Shown here: positions 1 to 7,812 of the stretch, in pieces | Layout: each line of letters opens with the position of its first letter | How positions within the stretch are numbered: position 1 is the first letter of the stretch | Assembly (NCBI GenBank): GCA_964509425.1 | Contig: CAZDWZ010000012.1 | Location: forward strand, 1 to 64,000 | Source of the DNA: CAZDWZ01 sp964509425 | GTDB lineage: Bacteria; Bdellovibrionota_C; UBA2361; SZUA-149; CAZDWZ01 | Direction: 5' to 3' | Length of the DNA: 64,000 nucleotides | The notes under the pieces: model-generated | Seen by the model: the letters and a program-made list of their open reading frames with translations, nothing else | What the model was told of the DNA's origin: nothing | Database searches by the model: none | Program-made: the position numbers and the translations under genes

Positions 1-50
1 AGTTGTTGGCTAGGAGTGCTTAACTCCGTGTCCACCGAAGAGGGGGAAGA

Positions 51-2300
51 TCATCTCACTTCTAGCTCAATTTGATCTCCTGTGTGGCGAAGACTTACGT
101 GGATATCACCTGCTCCATGTTTCTCCGCATTTCTAAGGAGTTCATTGAGCGCGATTGCGAGACTCGTGCCTTTTTGGACAGCGAGTTGAACCTCATCAAG
201 GTCAAGGCGAATTTGTCGATCGCGAAGCGTCTGCTCAAGCAGCGAGGCGACTCTCGTCGCGCTCTCAGAAATCGAAATGTATTCTACTTCGCAATCGCTT
301 TTCGTCTGCTGTGTCAAAATATCGTGAACAGTGGCGAGGACGAATACGTGGTGATTCACTTGCTGGAGCGCTTCGATCGGAATGGAGCTTCGATGTTGAA
401 TCGTGAGATTCTCAATGAGCGCACTTATTACCTGAAGATTATTCTTCACACGATGATGCGTCTCGCTCATCGCGCGGCGTAACTTTACGTTCAAGGCTTC
501 CAGCTTACGTGCTCGGATGAGCATTTGTTCGCGGTTGTGCCGGTATTCAGCGACCAGTCGTCCCACTCGGGCGAGCAGCTCGGCTCCACTGAACGGCTTC
601 TCCATGTAATCTTGCACACCTGCCTCGAGCAGCTGCACTTTAAATTCCTCGTCGCTTTTCGCGGTGAGCATCACGATGGGCACCGCCTCGAGAACTTTGT
701 CCTTTCGGATTTCCCGGACCATCTCATCACCGGCCATTCCGGGCATCATGACGTCGGACAGGATGAGATCGGGAAGTAACTCTTTGGCCAGTTGTAGGCC
801 TTCCGAACCATTTGCCGCATGCGAGAGGCGATATGATCCTTTGAGGATCGAGGAGATAAGTATTGCCAAATCCGGATTGTCCTCCACAACCAACACGAGG
901 GGAGCGTTTACCACCGAAGCGTTATCTGGTCTCTCCAAAGGGACAGTGGCTCGAAGCTCCTCAGCCAGATGCAACTCGACTGGGAGCAGAGGAGTTTCTG
1001 ACCTCTTAAGAACGCTCGACCCTTCCGGCGCTCTCCGAGGCAATCGCACTGAGAATCGCGCACCGTTTAAATCCGAGCTGTCAACCGATACAGTTCCTCC
1101 ATGGAGTTCCACGAATTCGCGCACGATTGCCAGGCCCAAGCCGGTGCCGCCGAATCCTCTGATGCTCACCCTGCTTGCTTGATGAAAGGGCTCGAAAATT
1201 ATTCTGCGCGACTCCTCAGGAACTCCCGGTCCGCTATCTTCGATGCAAAAGCAAACCTCATGAGCGGTGCCATTCACAGCGAAACTGATTTCACCTCCCG
1301 GGGGTGTGAATTTGAATGCATTCGCTAAAAGGTTCAAGAGGATCCGCTGGACTTTCTCGGCGTCGAGTTGTGCACTAAAATTCGATAATTCCGGTATCAA
1401 AAACCGAATCGCGCGCTCTTCAGAGAGAGACTCAAAGTGAGCGGCAACACTGCGGCTGAGAGAGATTACATCCACGTCGCTATAGTTTACGATCATCTTT
1501 TTTGCTGTGAGCTTCGCTACGTCCAGGAGATCGTTGACCCGTAGCAGAAGGGTGTGAGCGTTTCGGGAGACGACCTGTAGTTCCCTTCGGACATGCTCGT
1601 CTAGCTCAGACGACCGGAGGAGCGACTCGGTGGGGTTCAAGATCAGGCTGAGAGGCGTCCGCAGCTCATGGCTCACATTGGCAAAGAATTGGGTTTTAAT
1701 CTGGTCGAGTTCGACGCTCTTCTGGTTGATTTTCGCGAGCTCTTCATTCGCACCTCTCAGGTTTCGATTCGCTTCCGCAAGCTCTTGAGCTCGGAGATAA
1801 ATTTCAGCTTCGATTCTCTCAGCATGCGTTCGCAGACTGGCATTCAACTCGTGCTGCTTTGAGCTGTCATGTTTGAGTCGGACAAACTCTGTGACATCGT
1901 CCACTCTATGAATGATGTAAATCGGAGCACCGTCCTTGCCAAGGAGTGGGGAATTGACGGGGCTCCAATATCGTTCTTCGAACTCTCCGCCCTCGCTCTC
2001 GGGACGACGAATGTCGTATTTTTGTACCGCCATCGTGTCAGGAGCTCGAGTTGATAATACGGTGTTGAGAGACGCTCTGAGGTTTGAAACTCCAGTCGCC
2101 GATGGGTTGTCCGGGTTATCAGTGAAGACCTCAAACAACCCCCGTCCAAGAATCTCGTCTCGCTCGGTCATTGTTGCCCGAAGGTAGGAATTGCTCACGG
2201 CAACGATTGTAAACTGAGGCGCGTCTGCAGCAAGCACGAGATACGACCCAGGTGATCCTTCAAACAGAAGCCGGAAGTCGGGGTCGCGCGATGCTGTCAT
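51..2300 (-). CDS. Hybrid histidine kinase: PAS, HisKA, HATPase, receiver, second HisKA_2-type kinase (cut short)
   Basis: Cytoplasmic signalling protein of 749 residues with no membrane segment. A PAS-like region (about 8-140) is followed by a coiled coil, a HisKA box (VSHELRTPL, His about 211), an HATPase domain with N box and GTGLGLAI, and a receiver domain (LSDVMMPG, Asp about 516). A second kinase then begins with the HisKA_2 box ETHHRVKNNLQ and N box ALNELLRNAEKHG. The protein stops (TGA at 51-53) right after that N box, before the expected G1 and G2 boxes, so the second ATPase domain is incomplete. The frame stays open for the visible 50 bases past the stop. I chose the ATG at 2300, which has GAGG upstream, over an in-frame TTG. 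It is the last gene of the kai operon and probably works in a phosphorelay with it. Confidence 0.85.
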   Translation of the reverse strand: MTASRDPDFRLLFEGSPGSYLVLAADAPQFTIVAVSNSYLRATMTERDEILGRGLFEVFTDNPDNPSATGVSNLRASLNTVLSTRAPDTMAVQKYDIRRPESEGGEFEERYWSPVNSPLLGKDGAPIYIIHRVDDVTEFVRLKHDSSKQHELNASLRTHAERIEAEIYLRAQELAEANRNLRGANEELAKINQKSVELDQIKTQFFANVSHELRTPLSLILNPTESLLRSSELDEHVRRELQVVSRNAHTLLLRVNDLLDVAKLTAKKMIVNYSDVDVISLSRSVAAHFESLSEERAIRFLIPELSNFSAQLDAEKVQRILLNLLANAFKFTPPGGEISFAVNGTAHEVCFCIEDSGPGVPEESRRIIFEPFHQASRVSIRGFGGTGLGLAIVREFVELHGGTVSVDSSDLNGARFSVRLPRRAPEGSSVLKRSETPLLPVELHLAEELRATVPLERPDNASVVNAPLVLVVEDNPDLAILISSILKGSYRLSHAANGSEGLQLAKELLPDLILSDVMMPGMAGDEMVREIRKDKVLEAVPIVMLTAKSDEEFKVQLLEAGVQDYMEKPFSGAELLARVGRLVAEYRHNREQMLIRARKLEALNVKLRRAMSETHHRVKNNLQVISALIENLTIQHRSSIPIEALQQVNHHVFVLATVHDILTQQTKSDCEVEYISISESATRVASLLEQTLRDRQIRLDLDEVQLAVQKGTSLAIALNELLRNAEKHGAGDIHVSLRHTGDQIELEVR

Positions 2301-2302
2301 GG

Positions 2303-2512
2303 TCAAACCTCGACTTGGCGATGGAAACCAATCGGTGAAGAAAATTGCTCAGCCCGGGATCCGCCTACACTTAGTATACCACGCTCAGCACGCTTTTTAA
2401 GGTAGGGAAAAGCGAGAAGGATTTCAATCATGAATTTTGGCTCCGCGTCCCCAATAGGGATTTTCGCCTCTACCTGATTCTCGTCAGACATTGACCAATC
2501 GGAGATCCTCAT
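2303..2512 (-). CDS. Possible small hypothetical protein between two hybrid kinases
   Basis: A 69-residue reading frame fills the gap between the two hybrid kinase genes. Its stop lies two bases upstream of the downstream kinase ATG, which suits translational coupling. A shorter version begins at the ATG at 2491 (MSDENQ...), with GAGG rather far upstream. The sequence has a mixed, protein-like composition (segment KFMIEILLAFPYLKKRAERG) but no motif I recognise. It may be a genuine operon member or only the leader region of the kinase mRNA. Confidence 0.35.
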   Translation of the reverse strand: MRISDWSMSDENQVEAKIPIGDAEPKFMIEILLAFPYLKKRAERGILSVGGSRAEQFSSPIGFHRQVEV

Positions 2513-2541
2513 GATGATGGTCGGCGACGCACCGATCCTGC

Positions 2542-4164
2542 TCAGGGTCTTTGCCGCAGTAGGTTCTCTAGATGAGCAGGGTTGAGCGGCTTTACCAAAT
2601 GATGATGGAATCCAGCCTCGCTAGTACGACGCCTGTCTTCCTCCGAGCCGTAACCTGTCATGGCGATGAGCACAACTGAAGTGAACCGCGGAAGCTGTTT
2701 GAACATCCTAGCAATCTCATATCCGCTCATGCCCGGCAGACCGATATCGAGGAGAACAAATTGCGGGGCGAACGCATGAGCAAGTTCAACTGCGTCACGC
2801 CCGTCATAGGCGATCTCTACCTGGTGGCCTGACATTCTCAGGAGAACCGCGAGGCTATCAGCCCCGTCCTTGTTGTCTTCGACGATGAGAATTCGGCGCG
2901 ACATGTTATCGCCCTGAAAGCGAGTTATGTCTTCCGTCGGTGAAGTCGAAGCGTTCCTTAATTCCGTTGCCACTGGAATTCGTATGACGAATTCACTGCC
3001 TTTTCCTACCCCTTCGCTGAAGGCCTCGACGGTGCCGTCGTGCAATGCGATCAAACGTTGCACCAAAGTCAATCCAATCCCTAAACCACCTTCTGATCGA
3101 GCAAGCGATCGATCGCCTTGTATGAAAAGATCAAATACCCTGGACAGCAAATCCGGCGGCATTCCCACGCCGGAATCTTTGATTCGAACCACTGTCCAGC
3201 TCCCCTCGCGGGTGGAAGTCAAAGATATCTGACCGCCCTCGCTTGTATATTTGGCTGCGTTAAGAAGAAGGTTGCCGAAAACTTGCGACATTCGGATCGG
3301 ATCTGCTTCGATTTCCGCATCTGCTGGCGGCAGTGAGATCCTTAAATCGTGATGCCTCAAATCAAACGCCGGCCGAGTCGTCTCGACGGCTCGTAAGATG
3401 ATGCTTGCAAGTGAGACACGTTTTTTCTCAAGGTTAACTTTTCCCAGGGTTATGCGAGAGACATCGAGAAGGTCGTCTACGAGATGGGTTAATTGATTTA
3501 ACTGCCGCTGTATAATCTCACGGGATTTCGTGACAGCGGAGTTTGATACACCTTCTAAGCCGAGAATAGAGACGGCGTTTTGAATCGGGGCGAGCGGATT
3601 TCTAAGTTCGTGCGCCAGCATCGCCAGAAATTCGTCCTTACGGCGACTGGTTTCCATCAGGGACTCATGCTGCTTCTGCTCCGTTAGATCTGTAACCACC
3701 ATGCAGACTGAGATTGATTTTTGAAGAGTAGTTGGAGCCAGCGCAACGAAAATCGGAAGGAGAGTTTGAGCGGCTGTTAAAAGTTGAAACTCTCCTTGGC
3801 TTTTCTCGAAGCAACCCTTCGTGAGCATGTCACGAATTCTCTGATGCATCGGCGGGGGGAAGCAACTGAAGATCGAAACTCCGAGTAGTTTCTCTGCGTT
3901 TAGGAGCATCATCTCTGAGAAGCAAGGATTAGAATACAAAATCGTACCGTCACTGCTCAAACTTACAGCACCCTGTTGCATTGACTCAATCATGATGCGG
4001 TATGGATAGTCCGCGCCTTGAAGCGTATAAACACGTTCGCCACCATCGTCGTCGACGATGAGGGCGTCCACTTCGCCATGTCGAATGCTTCTGAGGGTTT
4101 CCTCCGCCTCCTCGAGGCGGAACCTCAATTCTTCGAGTTCGGAACGGCTATCATGACTTTCCAT
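2542..4164 (-). CDS. PAS-domain hybrid histidine kinase with C-terminal receiver
   Basis: Soluble kinase of 540 residues. An N-terminal coiled segment (EEAEETLRSIRHGEVDALIV, then GERVYTLQGAD) leads into a PAS domain (about 50-160). HisKA (LAHELRNPL, His about 185), HATPase (N box, DSGVGMPP, GLGIGLTL) and a receiver (VLLDIGLPGMSG) follow. This N-terminal signature is familiar from hybrid kinases that sit beside kaiC and kaiB. The start at 4164 has the strong Shine-Dalgarno AAAGGAGGA and overlaps the end of the upstream kaiB gene by 14 bases, so the two are probably translationally coupled. It likely senses an internal signal or the KaiC/KaiB state; the signal cannot be read from sequence. Confidence 0.93.
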   Translation of the reverse strand: MESHDSRSELEELRFRLEEAEETLRSIRHGEVDALIVDDDGGERVYTLQGADYPYRIMIESMQQGAVSLSSDGTILYSNPCFSEMMLLNAEKLLGVSIFSCFPPPMHQRIRDMLTKGCFEKSQGEFQLLTAAQTLLPIFVALAPTTLQKSISVCMVVTDLTEQKQHESLMETSRRKDEFLAMLAHELRNPLAPIQNAVSILGLEGVSNSAVTKSREIIQRQLNQLTHLVDDLLDVSRITLGKVNLEKKRVSLASIILRAVETTRPAFDLRHHDLRISLPPADAEIEADPIRMSQVFGNLLLNAAKYTSEGGQISLTSTREGSWTVVRIKDSGVGMPPDLLSRVFDLFIQGDRSLARSEGGLGIGLTLVQRLIALHDGTVEAFSEGVGKGSEFVIRIPVATELRNASTSPTEDITRFQGDNMSRRILIVEDNKDGADSLAVLLRMSGHQVEIAYDGRDAVELAHAFAPQFVLLDIGLPGMSGYEIARMFKQLPRFTSVVLIAMTGYGSEEDRRRTSEAGFHHHLVKPLNPAHLENLLRQRP

Positions 4165-4501
4165 AGTCCTCCTTTGCCGAAGGAATACCAAGTCCGTTAA
4201 GCACTCTTTGTTTGTCTGAAAGATTTCCCACGAGCCGACGAAGGGGAAGCGGAGAGAGTTTCACCAGTGTGGGTGTGGCGATGATCTGAGCGTTCGTCGC
4301 GCTCGATGGATGTTGATACAAATCCACGATTTCAAGAGTATACCGGCCAGCCAAAAATTCTTCGCAGATAGCTCGAGTGCGCAATATGGCTTCCGATGAT
4401 CGAGGAGTCATCCCGCTTATGTAGAGACGCAAGCTGAAATTTGACGAGGAGTCCCACTCGGATTGTTGCTGATCGCCCGAAGTGATTATGGGATTCTTCA
4501 T
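4151..4501 (-). CDS. kaiB: KaiB-like thioredoxin-fold protein, second copy
   Basis: A 116-residue KaiB family protein. After a 20-residue variable N-terminus comes the KaiB core: LRLYISGMT, EEFLAGRYTLEIVDLYQHP, IIATPTLVKLSPLPLRRLVGNLSD. KaiB binds the N-terminal ATPase ring of KaiC in cyanobacterial clocks. The domain shared with its neighbour (4510-4833) shows the pair arose by duplication. The gene starts 8 bases after the first kaiB ends, and its 3' end runs into the next kinase gene. The ribosome binding site (AGAGAG) is weak, so coupling to the upstream gene is likely. Its role outside cyanobacteria is not established; redox or stress signalling is an inference. Confidence 0.92.
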   Translation of the reverse strand: MKNPIITSGDQQQSEWDSSSNFSLRLYISGMTPRSSEAILRTRAICEEFLAGRYTLEIVDLYQHPSSATNAQIIATPTLVKLSPLPLRRLVGNLSDKQRVLNGLGIPSAKEDYGKS

Positions 4502-4509
4502 TGAACTCT

Positions 4510-4833
4510 CTATGTCGTGACCTTGGAGGGTCGTAACTGAAGCCCAACAAGGACACGTTCGGTGTTAGAGAGGTCTCCGATAATCTTTCGAATTGGATGA
4601 GGGAGTTTTCTTACCAAGGTGGGAATAGCGAGAATCTCATCCCCTCGTGCAAGCTGCGGGTTTTCGAGCAAATCAATCACTTCAATTCGGTACCGTCCGA
4701 CTAAATGTTCCTCGCAAACCCGCTTTAGATTCGCCAATGCAAGCACGGATTTCGAAGTCTGACCTGCGACGTATAGTCGGAGGTCCCACAATTCCTCTGG
4801 GCCGGCATCCTTCTGAAACTCGACTCCACTCAT
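4510..4833 (-). CDS. kaiB: KaiB-like thioredoxin-fold protein, first copy
   Basis: A 107-residue KaiB family protein: LRLYVAGQTSKSVLALANL, EEHLVGRYRIEVIDLLENP, EILAIPTLVRKLPHPIRKIIGDLS. The frame is open further upstream inside kaiC, but the ATG at 4833 is preferred: it has AAGGAAAAG upstream and overlaps the kaiC stop as ATGA, a classic coupling arrangement. This copy lacks the N-terminal extension of the second kaiB. It presumably binds the KaiC encoded just upstream. No kaiA is visible. Confidence 0.93.
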   Translation of the reverse strand: MSGVEFQKDAGPEELWDLRLYVAGQTSKSVLALANLKRVCEEHLVGRYRIEVIDLLENPQLARGDEILAIPTLVRKLPHPIRKIIGDLSNTERVLVGLQLRPSKVTT

Positions 4834-6284
4834 AACTCTTTTCCTTCTGTGTGACGGCGATGAGGCTGTTCGCCGAGTGAGACGCCAGCTCCCGAAAGCT
4901 CGAATTTTCGAACCTGCTTGGAATGCGGCATTCCACGAGATTTGACGACTGACAGCAGACCTTGGCGGAGATACTGTAGCTCGTCTTGTCGCAGAACCAG
5001 CCAAGTGTCGATTATCGAAGAGATTCCTATAATCTCGCTCTCGACGTTTCTTGAATCATGATGAAGGTAGGTAAACACTCCGGTAATCCCGGCATCCTTC
5101 AGATAGTCTACCACCCGCACGAGCATTGACCCGGCCTCGGAGAGAGTTCCAGACGCTATAAAATTACTGGTTGGGTCGACAATGACGAGTTTTGGCTTGA
5201 ACTCTCGAGCGGCGTTATGAACGAGTTCAAGATGCTTCTCCAATCCGAATCTCGTGGTGCGATTCGACTCAATTTGCAAGAGACCTAAGTCGATCCAACG
5301 CTGGAGATCGATTCCAATCGAACGCATATTACGAATAAGCTGCTGTTTAGACTCCTCGAACGAGAGGTACAGCACTCGCTCGCCTCGACTGCAACCGGCC
5401 GCCGCGAAGCTGGAGGCTAGGCTTGTTTTACCGCTGCCGGCTGTTCCGCTGATAAGAATGCTGCTGCCTCTGAAAAAGCCACCCGGTCCGAGCATGCCGT
5501 CGAGCGCCGGCACCCCGCTCGAAACGATTTCTTCGGAGGCGGGATGATCCAATCCCGCCGCTGTGATTGGAATTATTGAGAGGCCGTTCTCGGTAATGAT
5601 GAACGGAAATTCGTTCGAGCCGTGTGTGCTTCCACGGTATTTGACGATGCGAAGACGTCTTGTCGAAACCTGATCGTTGACCCGATGATCGAGAAGGATC
5701 ACGCAGTCCGACGAGTACTCTTCGATTCCAAATCTGGTGAGTACGCCTTCTCCCCGTTCTGCTGTCACTAAAGCCGTAACATTCTTTTCTTTCAGCCATC
5801 GGAATAAACGTCGAAACTCTGCACGAAGGATGCTCGTGTCAGAAAGTCCACTGAACAATACTTCCAGCGTGTCCAGTACAACACGCTTTGCCCCGATCGA
5901 ATCAATCGCGTGGCCGAGCCGAACAAAGAGCCCTTCGAGATCGTAACTCCCGGTCTCCTCGATTTCTCCGCGGTCGATCCTGATGTAATCGACGACAAGT
6001 CTTTTTTCTTTGATCAACGCGTTCAGGTCGAAGCCCAAGGAGGCAACATTCTCGGCGAGCTCAGCCTCGGTTTCCTCGAAGCTGAGCATAACACCCGGCT
6101 CATTGAACTCGAGCGCGCCCCGAACTAAAAATTCGATGGCGAGAAGCGTCTTTCCGCACCCCGCGCTGCCGCATATCAAGGTCGGGCGGCCGGATGGCAG
6201 TCCGCCTTCAGTTACGTCATCCAGACCCTCGATTCCGGTCCGCGTCTTCCGGAGATAGGCTTTACGAGTCAGATCATATCTCAT
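4830..6284 (-). CDS. kaiC: KaiC-like double-domain RecA-family ATPase
   Basis: A 484-residue protein with two tandem KaiC/RecA ATPase domains. CI has Walker A GSAGCGKT (39-46), the double glutamate in LSFEET (about 69-71) and Walker B VVLDT. CII has Walker A GTAGSGKT (280-287), LSFEES (about 308-312) and LVIVDPTS. The CII segment GISSIIDTW places Ser-Ser at 422-423, where Synechococcus KaiC carries its Ser431/Thr432 phosphosites; this alignment is from memory. Length is slightly below cyanobacterial KaiC (about 519). It heads the operon, with AGGAT before the ATG. Without KaiA this is probably not a classical clock; a timing or stress switch feeding the two downstream kinases is an inference. 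Confidence 0.95.
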   Translation of the reverse strand: MRYDLTRKAYLRKTRTGIEGLDDVTEGGLPSGRPTLICGSAGCGKTLLAIEFLVRGALEFNEPGVMLSFEETEAELAENVASLGFDLNALIKEKRLVVDYIRIDRGEIEETGSYDLEGLFVRLGHAIDSIGAKRVVLDTLEVLFSGLSDTSILRAEFRRLFRWLKEKNVTALVTAERGEGVLTRFGIEEYSSDCVILLDHRVNDQVSTRRLRIVKYRGSTHGSNEFPFIITENGLSIIPITAAGLDHPASEEIVSSGVPALDGMLGPGGFFRGSSILISGTAGSGKTSLASSFAAAGCSRGERVLYLSFEESKQQLIRNMRSIGIDLQRWIDLGLLQIESNRTTRFGLEKHLELVHNAAREFKPKLVIVDPTSNFIASGTLSEAGSMLVRVVDYLKDAGITGVFTYLHHDSRNVESEIIGISSIIDTWLVLRQDELQYLRQGLLSVVKSRGMPHSKQVRKFELSGAGVSLGEQPHRRHTEGKEL

Positions 6285-6640
6285 GCTGTTATCCTGTAAA
6301 TTATTTCCTACATTCCTTTAGTTTTAAGTTCGGGACGACTGCTCGATTAGAACTCATGACGATGCGAAAAATTGCTCTCCAAATGCTAGAGCTTAGGAAA
6401 TGACACAGCTGTCTATTGTCGAGCTGTGACGGCGATCATCCTTTAATAGCCTGAACGGACTCGACGAATGTTTCGAATTTTAAATAACTTGTGAGCGTAA
6501 GTGAGTTTTTGAGTTGGCTTGCCGGGTCGACACTTTCAAGAGGCGCCGAAAGCAGAGCAAGAGGACCTATTGGTCGAATGGTCGGACGAGTGCTCGCCGA
6601 CCATTCGACAACAACCTGCTCGCTCGAAGCCCGAATCAAC
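6285..6640. other. Intergenic region upstream of the kai operon
   Basis: About 355 bases without a convincing gene. It must hold the kai operon promoter, but I could not pick -35/-10 boxes with confidence. It contains a 7-bp inverted repeat, CACAGCT (6404-6410) and AGCTGTG (6422-6428), about 120 bases before the kaiC ATG. The stronger hairpin at 6573-6609 is listed separately. Confidence 0.5.
6573..6609 (-). terminator. 13-bp perfect hairpin just downstream of the 6641-7384 gene
   Basis: GTCGAATGGTCGG (6573-6585) pairs perfectly with CCGACCATTCGAC (6597-6609) around an 11-base loop that can itself fold (CGA/TCG). It starts 31 bases beyond the stop of the minus-strand gene 6641-7384, the usual place for a 3' stem. 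No T-run follows on either strand, so it may stabilise mRNA or act as a weak or factor-assisted terminator. Confidence 0.5.
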
Positions 6641-7384
6641 TCACTGTTGGGCGGGAGGGATCATCGGCATGTACCCTGCCGGCATTTCGGACGGATCAAC
6701 ACGGTCCATGAGCGGATTCAGCAGAGACAAGCCGCTCCATCGGTCACCGCCGAACCCGGAGAGGATGGCGAGGGCTTCGGTTTTGTGATCAGAGTTGCAG
6801 GCGACGGCCGCAACGTAGCTCGTGAATCGCGGCTCTCGCGTGCCGGTTGCGGACTCCTGAGGGGGAACGGCGAAGAGGTAAATCGTCAGCGAACCGTGAG
6901 CGGCGACGGTTTCGGTGACCATACCGCGGAACACCACCTCGGCAGGCGTGCCTCGATGATTCAGGACTGCCACCGCCGCAAGCGACGCCATCTCTTCGGC
7001 GCTCTTCGACTGCGAGGCGATGAAAGCCGCCGCGTCTAAGCCGCCGATCCGAATTCGCTCCGGCGAGGTCATGAGCTGCGGGGCGTTTGCAACGTAGAAG
7101 AGGGCGAGACCGAATGCCTCCACTTGCGCACCGTTGAGGTAGGCCATCGCGGCCGTACCCTGCTCGCCCTCCTGATCGGGCAGGAAGTGGAACACACCGA
7201 GTTCCAATCCGGCCTTGAGCCGACGACTTCGGTCCCACAGGTCGAGCGCGCGCGGCGCGTCAAACTCGAAGTAACGACACAGTAACATGAATAGATCTCC
7301 GGGATTGGGCTCTGTTGTGATGGACTCCGCCGACTGATCGAGTGCCAATCGACCGACGGAATCCATCGCGGAGAGATGCGTCAA
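6641..7384 (-). CDS. Hypothetical protein, GC-rich codon use
   Basis: A 247-residue soluble protein I do not recognise. It has no signal peptide or clear membrane segment. Segments such as FMLLCRYFEFDAPRALDLWDRSRRL and LAAVAVLNHRGTPAEVVFRGMVTETV suggest an alpha/beta fold, and the C-terminus is rich in Pro and Met. The start is a TTG with AGG upstream; an ATG six codons later (7366) lacks a ribosome site. Reading the codons shows mostly G or C at third positions, clearly more than the surrounding genes, which supports real coding and hints at different ancestry. It is flanked by a 428-base gap upstream and a strong hairpin downstream, so it looks monocistronic. Confidence 0.7.
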   Translation of the reverse strand: MTHLSAMDSVGRLALDQSAESITTEPNPGDLFMLLCRYFEFDAPRALDLWDRSRRLKAGLELGVFHFLPDQEGEQGTAAMAYLNGAQVEAFGLALFYVANAPQLMTSPERIRIGGLDAAAFIASQSKSAEEMASLAAVAVLNHRGTPAEVVFRGMVTETVAAHGSLTIYLFAVPPQESATGTREPRFTSYVAAVACNSDHKTEALAILSGFGGDRWSGLSLLNPLMDRVDPSEMPAGYMPMIPPAQQ

Positions 7385-7812
7385 CGGACCTAAAACCTTA
7401 AATCTTGCTTCTGCTTCCCGATGCGCAGAATCGCAGCGGGAAACAGCAATTTTCTTTTTCCATTTGTGTGTTCGGCTGAGTGGAAGTTCAGAAAGAGCGG
7501 CGCTGCCTTATATCGTTACAATCATCAACAATCAATCGCAACTGTGCGGGCTGTTAGCAGCCTCGCCAGCGGCGAAAAGAATTTAGAGTCACGACGGAGA
7601 CTTCGGTAATTTATCGAAGGACCTCGTTCTCTTTTTCGGAGGATATCCGGTCGGTGTGCACGCGAGGGAACGAGAATCCCTCGATTGGCATACGCTCACG
7701 AAGGGAAAAGAGCTGGAAAAGTACGAATATCGTTATGAAAACATATGCGAGGAATAGTATTTCAGATCAGCGAAAAGTCGGCATTTACGTGTTCGAGTTT
7801 ACGAAAGAATTG
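7385..7812. other. Intergenic gap, nothing recognised
   Basis: 428 bases between the ends of two minus-strand genes. Short frames exist, but none has a ribosome site, a consistent codon pattern or a recognisable motif. No strong inverted repeat was found. It presumably carries the promoter of the 6641-7384 gene. Confidence 0.4.

Noticed and set aside
664..1182. Plus-strand frame inside the hybrid kinase
   Set aside because: It is antisense to receiver and ATPase domains that are clearly coding on the minus strand.
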